From the NCBI RefSeq assembly GCF_964204645.1, contig NC_134030.1, forward strand, positions 7,192,278-7,256,277: a DNA stretch of 64,000 nucleotides, in the 5' to 3' direction. Both the position numbers and the translations under genes were made by a program. This document shows positions 11,401 to 23,469 of the stretch, piece by piece. The notes below the pieces were generated by a model. The model saw only the letters and a list, made by a program, of their open reading frames with translations, ran no database searches and was not told where the DNA came from. Numbering within the stretch: position 1 is the stretch's first letter; each line of letters starts with the position of its first letter. The DNA comes from Tubulanus polymorphus. Its lineage: Eukaryota; Nemertea; Palaeonemertea; Tubulaniformes; Tubulanidae.

Positions 11401-14400
11401 ACGTCAGCTCTTTTGAAACGTATCGGGCGCCATCAACGCAGCAATTTTAGTGCGTTTTTATCGGCGCTTCAAGAGGAACTGTCGTCGCAATTCACTTACA
11501 CGCGCGTCTGCTCAAACAGAAAATACTTCCTCTTGAAGATGTTGTTTAAAAAATCATGATTTTATTCATGGATTGAAAAAATCCCCCAAGATGCATATTT
11601 CAAAAGCTTCCCCCGGGGCCAGCTATAGCTCGTAGCGGATCTGCGCGCGTGATTTATGTACATAAAGTTAATGGTTATTTCGGTCTCGTTCGAGAAATAG
11701 TGTACAATATTTCAGGGAAATAGAATGCAAATCTGAATCTATATATAACCATTAGACGATCAGATTACTGCACTATAGAGTGGCGAAAAAAGTCGGAGAA
11801 ATACGGCGTATAGTCGTCGTTTTCAAAATAAACACGCAGTTACCGAAGGTCCTCGGACAGTAATTCATCATGTTCGCTTCACTAAGGCAAGCATGAAATG
11901 TACAGAAAATCTAGTTTTCTTCCGAACATCATTAGACGTTTGCAGTTTACCATCGATCATCGCACGTATAGCTTGTTTGCGATTTTTAAGGCACTCGCAA
12001 TCTAAATTGTATATCACAAGAGGAGACACGATAGTATAACAGCAGGCGGCCGAGAGATCGACAGTGATGTTTTTTGAATACGTGCTGATGCGCCGACAAT
12101 GAATTACGAGTCCCGTCGGGGTAGTTTCAACCGATCTTTTACGCGTTCGACACCGTCGCGGGTGTTGTTAGCCGACTAGTTAAGATGCAACATCGCAATA
12201 GACGTCAAATCATTAGCGAAATGCGTATAAACCCGAATGAAATGTCGGATACACCGGTAAATGATGCGAAATGTCGCCATTTTGGAAAAACAACTTCAAT
12301 AATTTTGATGGCTGATGTCGACAAGTTTTGATTCGAGAGGTATTGTATCGCGTCCTCTCTTTGGTATCTGAACCGCTTTGTAGTGTGCATTAGTGTGCCG
12401 GGAATACTGGCATAGTAATCAGCTCAGAAGCTCGTGCAGTCACTGTGAACTTCTAGAAAAAAAATTCCCACGTTTTTTTCCCACAAGGACGACCGCTCCC
12501 GACATCCGGGGATCTTTTTCTTTAAGTTTCTTCTTTTGAAAAGGTTCCTTCCAGCTTGCCAACAATTCATTCAAAATCAACCATCACTTGGAAATCTACT
12601 TCAAACTTACTGATTATTTGCCCGATCTGGTTAAGTCGCTGGTTTGACTCGTGTGGCTGGCAGTTAGCACGATGATAACACACACTCGCTTCGGCTTCAT
12701 ATTCTAATAGCTTGGACAGTGGAAAATGCGTTAGAAAACAAATGTTCTATTCATGCAAATCGAATAAGCACTCCAGCTCGTCCTTGGACGGAGCATTGAA
12801 ATGAAATATGGCCGCGCGAGCGCCGTAGAATAATTGTCTCTTTGCTCCAGGTCGGGAAATAGACAAAACGTTCATGATTTATGTCGATATGCGTCGGGTT
12901 CCATAATACTGTTCAACGACTGCAATCTTGTTCACGAGTGAAATGAGTCGCATTTGAAATATGAACAGCGCGGGGAATCATTCGACAACTACAAATGACG
13001 AGGAAAAAGCGCCGGCTTAAAATGGGATCAAGGAGGTCAGTCGCGAAACCTATCGATTTGTGCGCACAAAATGACGCGAGATGCCGAATCGAGGAGGGCG
13101 GCCATTAATTTCACTGTTCGAACAATGTATCGATCATTACGACGTCTTCAATTCGATTCGGAGGTGGATGAGTCATTCTATAACGCTAGGTAGTTTATCA
13201 TTTTCGCGCGGTGGGCGACGTTTTACGAAAAATGGATGTACATTATAACATGAAAGATTATCGCCTCGACTGGCGCACCCCCTCAAACGGACTTCTCGTC
13301 GCGATCGAAAGGTTCAGATCCAACCGGCAGACTGATGGATGATCAGTACACGCTCGGGTAGAAGATGTAATAATTGCTCTAAGTATGAAGATTGATAAAT
13401 ACAAAGAAACAGGCCGTCGTCTCCCCCCGAACAAACAGATTCGTCGCTGTGAAGCGGTTGAGTATTCTTTGATGAAAAATGGTTCATTAACTTGTTTTTG
13501 AAGCGTCGTCTTTTGAATATCGTCGATTGACAACCAACCGCATATAAAAACGACGTCGCTTTCTGATGAGTGGAATGGGCGAAAGTGTGTTAATGACGAA
13601 ACTTCTACTATTATCAATCATGAGATCACGAGAAAAAACGTATTCAATTATTCCTCTCGTTCGAATTCCAACTGCATGAATCTTCGATAAAGCTAAACGC
13701 GGAGAAACATAAAAAGAAAAAACAGAAACACGAAATCCAACGTGTTTAATTTCGGAAACCTTGTTTCCCGTAATCATGTTTCCCGTTTCTCCACACGACA
13801 CAGGAAACATCTTTGTGTCTTTTGTTTGTAAACGCAGTGCTCGGAACATACGGTAGACTTCGCCCAAGTCGGATCCTTCGGGACCGTAAAAGTGTGCCCG
13901 ACTTGAGTGATATCCGAGTTGGATGTTGTGCATTTCATGTATAGTGCCACAAAAAAATAGTTCAACAAACATCCGCGTTGAACGGTTATCCGACTTGGGT
14001 GGAGTCTACTGTATACATATTTTGGCGCTTTTTCGTCCTGGGACATTCTAGGTTCGTTTGAGTTAATGGACGACTCTCTCATTTCTGATGCTTCTATTAT
14101 ATTCAAACTTACCATCCGCTTCTGAACCGATCATCGAGTAACGCTCAAATCCCGTCAGATCGCGACTCGTGCCCAATCCGAACGAATCTTTCGTCCACTG
14201 CAGCGGACCTTCCTTGTTCTCGACCATGCAGTCTAGTATCGCCGTGCTGCCCGCTATCACTGATTTATCGCTGGGCTCAACGACAAACCTCTGTAGACAG
14301 GTAACTACAAAATACATATACAAGAAAAATACATGAATATAACTGGACCAGACGAGCTATTGCATATATATAATAGGTAATCGGGAGTTCATTAATGTTA

Positions 14401-17400
14401 TGCTTTTATATCACGACATATTTTCAAATATTACATGTAATGCATGTACCGATCACAAAAGTAATATTGCACGGCAGATGGCGGGCAATTTTGGCATTTT
14501 ATTTCAGTCCAGCTTGACGTCGACGCGTTGTATGGCGCATTCAAAAGCACGATTTTTCAAAAATTAGAAATTAAAAAACGGAAGACCCCGCGGAAGACTC
14601 GACGTTTCGAACTCGGCGGGTCATCGTCGGGTCTAGGTGTTAATCACGATCCATTCTCCACTGCTGAGTGTGGCTATTCTACTATGACGCGTTGTAATGC
14701 CGCATGCCCATTACTTCTATCACAAATCCATACAAATCAGTAATCAAAGACACTAGTGGTATAGGCAGACAACAAAATCAACCTCAATCAGTCGCTTGAC
14801 GGTTCAGGCTGTCTGGAAGATTGTTTCAATGAACCGGAACCGAAATCCCCAACTATGTACGTCGATTTGAACAGAAAGTTCATAAATTTGACCGCTGATC
14901 ACACAACTATATCTGTACTTCGATTTCCGATTTTAAAATCAAACCCCCTGTTTCGTTACCGGCTGGTTTGGTGCACTCTTGTAAGGGAGACCAAATCAAA
15001 ACTAATCAAAGCAAACAAAACCTACCAAACAAATAAATGAATGACAATAAACACAAAAAAATATCTGATATAGGATTATGTAAGATTCTATGGGATGAAT
15101 CTATCGTATGGATTGTTCATTCAAACTATATCGATGTTGCCAGTCAGTCTAGCTGCCAGTTTGTAGTCAACAACCTAATAAACTGACCAAACGTTTCTCA
15201 CAGCAACGCTAATAAAAGTCACACAAGACAAGGCGTATTCTACGAATGTCGCATCGAGTATACGCAACGGCCGTGATGGACAGACGCGAGGATTATTACG
15301 GGGCCCCGGAGGCGGACAATCCTGCCATATTCTCGCGGAATGACTAGCGTGACCTTTGGCTGTTGTATGACGACGGCTCGGTGTGATGAACGTGTCATAC
15401 GACGACCGTGTTGACTTCGTTCGTGCGGGTCGGTCAGATAATTACATGATATATCCCACGCACGGTGTTTTTTCATCTTTGTTACATTATGATCGAGTAT
15501 ATCGAGTCTCTAGTAGTACTCCAGTGTTTATTTACGCTGATACGCTGAACGGTTGAGGGGTTAGAGTGGCCGTCGGTGGGATGTCAGTATTGTATCCCTT
15601 GTAGCAAGACATTTTCTCCACCCGAGAGGAAGCGGGTACCCATCCTCCACCGGCAAGGATTCGAACCTGATGGCATCGACAAACGCTACGGTACAAAACA
15701 CTGTCACATTAGACCGAGTGCGCAGCTTAGATGTCATTATTAGCTAATCAGAAATCCTATTTCATTTTAGTGCGGGTTTTCCATTTAAAGTTTATCCACG
15801 AAATTTGTCTTAGCAAATATACAACTAGCAATCTGATAGGTGCCGCAAGTTTTTGTGCGGCAAACCTGCGCATGTACCTGCGCACTCGGTCTAGTGTAGA
15901 AGGGTTTCGTGCCGTGGCTGAGTCTAGCGATACGATCAGGTCCCTGCTCCGGGGAGGATGTCGGGTACCCAGCTCGATACAGGAATAATAGCTCGTGGGT
16001 TGTTTTTCGACGGGCAGAACTGATGGCACACCAGTCTAGGTAATGATAATAATATTAGAAAGTTTGGCATACGCTATAGTGCCATCATTATCATTTACAA
16101 AAAGAGCAAACTATAAGCCAAGTTTTTCAAATCATCCTACCTCATCTATCTCTATTTAACCTATCTATTTGTGAACTTTTACATTCCCAACATAATTTCT
16201 AACTATGCTGAAAGCAGGATTTCAGCAGATGAGAACGTCATTGTCGCCCTAAAACTATCATTACTGATTTGCAGCTACGAGAGACTTTCTTTTTTATAAC
16301 ACGTGGCTGATATCATTAGCTAAGTGGTTTAAACTAGCTAAACGGCATAACACGAAGAATAGTCACCCGGCTTGAAAATCCCGTGCGACATTTTTCCTGA
16401 TTAGATAGAATCATCATTTTGAAGTCTGCGCGCGAGTTACGCCCGCGCGTGAAATCCAAACGGACTCGGCAGTAGATTGAAGGACTGGTTCTTTATATTC
16501 TCAAACATTTTCTGGGAATTTCTTGAGGCAAAATTGTTCTCTTTCCAACGATTTCGACGATGAAATTGATTCCGATCGCATTTTTACGCGTGTTACGTTG
16601 ATTGTCCGTAATAACTTATCATAGAGGCAAATAGAAAGTTTTCTATCGTTAGTCTTGTATCGGACAACAGAATCTAAACAGAAGACAACAGAATCGAAGT
16701 GCGGATGATGCTATAAACGAGTAGCAATGAGCGATATATAAATGTTAAAGTGTCCTTGCCCCCGCCATCAATCACAACAACATTAATAAGACAAGATAGA
16801 TCTAGCGGATTATCAGATCTGAACTCTATCGCATAGATCATATTATTATTACCATCTGACTGCGAATAAACTCGAATTAAAAGCGCCTGTGATATCAACC
16901 ATCTACATGGGAGACATGTATAAACGTTGGTATGGAGAAAACTGAGCTTCAACCGAACGCCGGGAATAATGCCACAAGTTTAGGTCAGAAGTAGGTATAG
17001 TCACTGGGAACTTCTAGAAAAGAAACCCCGCGGTTTTTCACAAGGACCACCGCCCCCGTGACATTTGTGGAACTTTCTCGTTAACTTCCCTCTGTCGAAA
17101 TGAACACATGCATATTTCATGGAGGATGCTACGTTCTTGGATAACGGTAAAAACGTCAACCATCATGAATCCAGCCATGTATAAAGAAAAGAGCCAGATT
17201 ACACGCGGTTTTTTCGCGCGTTGTTAATCTAATATATATATCGTATATATCTATAACGAGACGAAGCTTTATGGCTACAATATATTTGCACTCGAGTTTC
17301 AGCGGATGTTATTTCATTCCTCGAACGCGACAAAAGCACGAAGCGAACGCCGCACACACTGCGGCTGATCGTGATCAATAATAGCGCCATAATTCCTGAT

Positions 17401-20400
17401 GTTATCATTGGCTTTTCATTAGCGCGTTATAGAGACCACGTCTGGCGATATCCATTGCACTTATGGCGTATTTCACGTGCACCATTTTTGATCGCAGAGT
17501 ATATCGACGTTTTTTGTCGAATCGTTTTTCTTTTATCCACCAGCGCACTACATCCTCAATCCCCCTCCTGTCGCGGTTGTACGAAGAAATGCACTCTAAA
17601 CTGCCAGTTACCCGCCACAATATGAACAACGAGTGCAGTACTAGCCGCTGCAGTGCAGTTCAAAACCGTGCAGTACTAGCCGCTATCACGCTTTTCCCCA
17701 TAGTCATTCATTCAAAAAAGCCATTGTCATTCTTCGGCTGTTAACTAAAATATGGGCTTTACTTAATGAAGATAGCGCCTTCGACTCCACCTTACTCTGC
17801 ATGGATTAGGAAAACTACTCGAGTTGATGATTCTATTTACAAAAGATCTTTCAGCGAAAACTTCCCGGTCAACTCGATATTTTCCGGTCAACGTTGATGT
17901 TTTCAGCTACGGTCCGAAACATGCTCTCGGGTATACGGCGAAGGTTGATTAGTTTGGAAGTTCAGAAAACAGTTCAGAATCCCACGACGGCGATAACCGT
18001 TTCACGCCAAAATAACATCACCTCAAAATTAATGATAACTTATACATATTGGAATTTGTCGAGTTTAGAAAAGTTCGAAAGCCAACCAATCCGTTGAATT
18101 TCAGATGTCTTTCCGATTTACCATGGTATAGACAGTGAGACTGACTGGGATTAATAAATCACATCATCAATCTTATCGTCTGATATGCAATATAATTGTT
18201 ATGCGAGTCTCAAATGGATCGATCATCCTCTTTTTATCGCGGCTCTGATTCGAAATGTTGTCCGCTTCGCGAATCATATTTCATGGCAATTAAACAGATC
18301 CGAAGAATAAGTTGTTTTCATACCGCGATCTATGTAATACACGTGATCCCCGGGAGAAGAGATTCAAATCAACAATTCGACACCAAAATCGAGTACATTT
18401 CTAGAAAGTTTCAAATTAAAGCGATGTTCTACAAACGCTGAAATACAAGCCGCGATCGCAGCAGCATTTTTTGCCCGGGCCAAATATCGGCCAAAAAAAC
18501 GTCGGACTAGGCCAGAGAAAATGTTCAGCGCGGGTCAAATTATTGCGAGTGAACTGGTTCCGAAAGTGACTCACTTCGCTTTGTATAAGCGTTGTTTAGT
18601 ATCGAGTGAGTGGTTTACGTGGACGCGCTCTCTAATTTGGCACGGGCCCAATTTGACTCGGGCCTGATCAGCGCCAATTAGGCCCGGGCCAAATCATCGC
18701 CGTGTGATCGAGGCTACTAGAATCGATGGATTAGAATCATGCCGAACTGGGCAAAGGGGGAACTACGTGGGCAATATAGAATTTTACCGACTCGGTCCTT
18801 TTGCCAAAGAGTCTTCAATGTTGATGATCCCCCTATTCAGAATCAACGCTCCATATTTAGATATTACATGCGGAATTTTGTTTTGCTTTGGTAGATTATT
18901 CGCATTCGCTCATAATCATAAATCATCGAGAGAGAGAGAGATAGAAAGAGAGAGAGAGAGAGAGAGCGAGGAGAATGGCGTGTTATATTAACTAACAGCT
19001 TCATTAACAACGATATATAATACATGAATATCGTTCCGTCAGCTCAAACAACTGATCGAAAATGTTGATGAATAATTGACTCCGTTTGGGAATAGAAACA
19101 TGTTCTTCAATCATGACTGCTCAATTCCCAGTCCCGTTAGTCGTAGATAAGTTCCGTAAGCCTCGTTTTTATACGAAATCATTCGTTGTTGTTCGCGTCG
19201 CTTGTTTCTCCGCAGACGACCGACCTCGTCAATGGTGATCTATTTATGTAACTAAAAACCATATTTCATCATGAACACTCAATAAGCGAGTCGAAGTTCA
19301 TTATTAACCCATTCAACGCGACAACAATCGATTGGCGAGAGGGCTTGAAACAGCAGGCTACGACAAGAATCTTCCAATGGCCAATTGACACAGTAAAAAG
19401 CAGTGTGATGCTACATAGAATCGGTATCTATCATTGATGGGTTTAACTAATAGGTATCTAATAGGAGATTTCAGAGGCATGAAGGACGTCTTTTCTATTT
19501 CTGTTCTTCTATTTCAGGAGTCGAGTCAGATCTACGATAAAACCGTTGTTGTAACTTCACTAAAGCAAACTGATGACATAAAAGGTACTTTTTCCACAAA
19601 AATCAATCTTTATCGGAATAATGCAAGATTTTGCAATAGGGCCGACAGGCCGCGGTACAAAGTGTCCACACGCACATCACAATAAAATTCTCACGATTTT
19701 ATGAAATCAATATTCAATATCATCCAATGAATAACTAATGGTAAATACACTTCATTTCTAGATTTATCAGTCCTAATTACGTTTTGTTATTTGACAAGTA
19801 TCCCATTGTCTTTGATAGCGGCGGCCACCTCCCCGCCGTCGCCGCTAATCTCGTCTCGCCAAGCGGTAACGATGATACGGGGAAAACTGTATCGACCTCA
19901 GATTTATCAGCGTTGATCACCGCGACGTTTACCTACACACCATTCACCACCGTCGCGATATACACATACACGACGAGAGATGTAATTCATTCTCATTAGT
20001 CGATATAATGGATAAGCTAAAAGCACGTTAAAACCGGGCAACTCTTCAATGGCGAAGAGAATGCTCATTTATCTTCGCTGGCCGCGACGAAAAAAACTGA
20101 TTATAAATCGACGCGGTAATGCGCGTTGAAGTTTATCGTTTGCCGAGTAGCGAATCAACGCCGGAATGGAAATGGACTGAAATGCTGATTAAATTGTCAA
20201 CAAGAGACCTATTCCCTGCCATACACTGTTTATGAAACGATGCCACCCGTGTGGCTTAGTTTTATGCTCGCTTATAATCATCATTAAAATTAATATACTT
20301 ATTGGAAATAGCGCCGATGATGATATTTAGTGCGTATGTTCTACAGTGTTTTAGTACTTAAATATTATAATCTAGGCCTAGATTTCTCTGGTGTTACATT

Positions 20401-23400
20401 CGGCTTAATAAATCTTGATTTCTATGAACTATGACGGCTTCACTCCCCTCTAAAGCTTAGTTCTGGAACACTGCAAAATAGTATCACAATATAGTGCTGG
20501 TCGGTCCTTGGATTTCTAGGCTTCCATATCCAAATATCATCACACTATTCACCAATCATACTGATCCATACAACTATCAATCTATAAATCGCGTCGTAGA
20601 GGATTTCGCGGAGGATATTTCTTTTATTTCTTTTTTTTTCATTTTATCGCATTTCTCTTGGATGTTTCGTTTGCTCGTGGCATCTCAAACCCAACCGCAG
20701 TTCTCATCGGAACTGATATATAAATGTTTTATTGCGTCTGAGTGTAACGCTTATTTGCACCATCCCTGCCGTTTCGCCCTGCGTCGAGACCGTGCGCGTG
20801 CACACATATTATTCCTCCATATAATATAAGCTTTATTTATTAGATTACGCGTCAACTTCGCGACAGTATTAAGTTGCCAGATGTAAACAGAATAGAATAT
20901 AATCTAGTCGCTTTCTTTTGAAGACGATGAAGCCGCCGCGGCCGGCATCTACCGATCTCGTTTGTCCGTATTTACAAAGACATCTTTCTTAATGAAACAA
21001 GTTCGTCGTCGTCGTCGTCGCTTCGACTCGATAGGTTTATTATTTCCGTGCTCCGCGTGGCGTAACTAGAATTTAGCTCGAATCTTCTCTCGCCAAACGA
21101 ACGTGGCTGTCATTTTTAATCGATTTCTGCCACTCTGAAGAATTCGATTCATTCATCAGCAACTGAGGGTCCCCGCTCGCTCACTCGCTAGCTCTCACTC
21201 TCTCGAGCTGCCATTAGTGTGATCAGCGTGGAATAAATGAATATATTGAATTTTCCTCGAGCATAACCCATTTTTATTGCAGTGTTTGCAGACAGTATAT
21301 TAAAACCCTCTTATAGCGCACCGAGTGGTCTTCAACATCCAAATGAAGCCGGTACTTCTGAAAAAAACCATTCCGACCACTCCATATGAGATTTACACAA
21401 CGACAAATTGTTCATAACTGAATGGCACATATACATGACGAGTGCATTGAGAAGTATTTGAGAATAAGAGTCCTGATACGTCCTTATTAACTAAATGAAG
21501 CCCCCCTCAGGAATCAGGAGTGTCCACACCAATGTTAATTTAACTGTCAATATTATATTAGTCACAGTTAAACCCAACTGATCTTTGAAACCGAATAGGA
21601 ATAGTTTCAAACCGGCTAATAAACATAACTACACCGCATTTTTCGAATTATAATATGATGCTATAGCGCTGGGACGGTTTAGATTGATGGAGGACCATCT
21701 ATTTTTTTCGAACCGAAACCTCGGACTGCTTTATGAAATAATGCGGACGTAGCACCACATTTTTACTTACATGCTCGCCATGGCCAAGCTTAATTTTTTT
21801 GATAGGAGTTACGCCGGAAATGACGTTTTGGTTGCCATCTTGAAAATCTAAGATTACCGCCAAAACGTCATTTCCGGTCATGGATCAACCATTTGTAGCT
21901 TGGCTTTCGGGGAACATGTGAAAACAATTTGGTGCTTTCGGAACGTCCACATTATTCCTAAATATGGACCTAAGCTGCCTGGCTATAGGGAACAACGTCT
22001 ATGATAGTGATGATGCTCTTTTGCACAAGCTGCAGCTGTCGTGTAGGATATGCTAATCTACAGCACTTAACGAAATAAAACCCGAGAAATACATAATTGA
22101 TAAACGCCGCACGGCAATCAAATTCTCCACTTAACCAGATATGTTTGTGCTCATGTTTGTACTTCACACATTTTCTTACATCTAGACTATACATACTAAA
22201 CAGTTCAAAGTAACATGCCGATGTTTTCGGATGGAGTCGTTGATACTGATGATGTATTTGGCCGTATTTACCAATGAATTATTGATACAAACATCTATAT
22301 CGGCGACGAGTATTTTTCTACGAATACTTCAAAAATACTTCGCATTTCTATCTGTACCACGCGGGCGACGATCATCGCTCGATGACCAGTGTTGACTAGT
22401 GTGAGCCGAACCCCTCGCGGTCGAGCTGGTCATCGTTTCGAAAGCTCGAGCTTTTTAATTCTTAAACACTATATTCTTAAACAACCCATTTTTAATTGAT
22501 ATTGCCCGAGCAGTTGTATTCACTTCCACATAAGCTGATTTACGGTGCATTCTTTGCCGATGGGTTCGGGAACTAAGCTAGCACGAGCTTCTAGTAAACT
22601 CTACAGTACCCGGTGGCTGTAAGTATATGTCGCGTGCAAACAGACAAGCCTCTCGTGGTTCCGGGCTTTACACCACTTGTTGAATACGACAGGCGAACGA
22701 ACGAAAGCAAACATGTACTCGGGTAAAAAAGAGCGCTTGAAGGGTTTTGTTTGAAATCGAATCTTCTGCCACGGTGCAGTACTAGCATCATCCTGTGAAC
22801 CTTGATCGAATCGAATGGATCCTTATACAATTCGATTAAAGCTTCAAGTGACTGATATTTGATCACCACCCCACGACGACGATGACGGCGACACAGTTGA
22901 GCGGTAAATATAAGGTTTTCGTCTAACCCGCACTATGTCAGTCTATATACCTACCTGCTGCTATCGAGCAACTGCGCGCCGTTTCGTGATAAGAATGTAA
23001 ATGACTCTTAATTTCATTTTAGCTCGTTCAACTCGCGGAAAAGTATCATAATGGATCACCAGCTCGCGGAAGGCTTAGACACAAACCCTTCAAGCAGAAT
23101 ACGCTTACGCTCATTTTTTCCCGAAGAGTAGTCGATGTGTGGAATCCAAAATGCTCTGAACTCCATCACTGTAACTGATACTTCGGGGATGATCTTAGGT
23201 GTGCTTTTACATTTTTTCCGCGGTGTAATCGTTATACGCAGTTTCGAATTGCATTCGTCGATATAAATTTCAGATGTTTCTACAAACGTGAGGATCAAAG
23301 AGAAGTATACTCGTAGCGTGGAAAAACTTGGCCTTTGATTGCGAATTGGTGTCATTTGGTACCTGCGGCAGAGATAAAGACAGCTCTTGTCACAGACAGA

Positions 23401-23433
23401 TATTAGCACTTTCTCACTCACTCTCTCTCTCCC

Positions 23434-23469
<36 letters not shown>

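Larger units (their letters stand above)
9742..14112 (-). other. Kirrel-like intron 2 (4,371 bp)
   Basis: A phase 1 GT-AG intron splitting Ig domain 1. It contains an (ATT/ATC)n microsatellite near the 3' splice side (9857-9942), a lone tRNA B-box-like word at 10969-10979, and one copy of a diverged dispersed repeat (12397-12531). Open frames of 119-161 codons at 13258-13972 have no recognisable motif and are treated as chance. Confidence 0.85.

Noticed and set aside
13258-13972. 119- and 161-codon minus frames in intron 2
   Set aside because: No recognised motif; the lengths fit chance, and they lie inside a supported intron.
19517-19588. Plus-strand exon candidate between TTCTATTTCAG and AAAAG|GTACTT
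   Set aside because: The donor is weak, the peptide is unrecognised, and it lies opposite a supported intron of the minus-strand gene.
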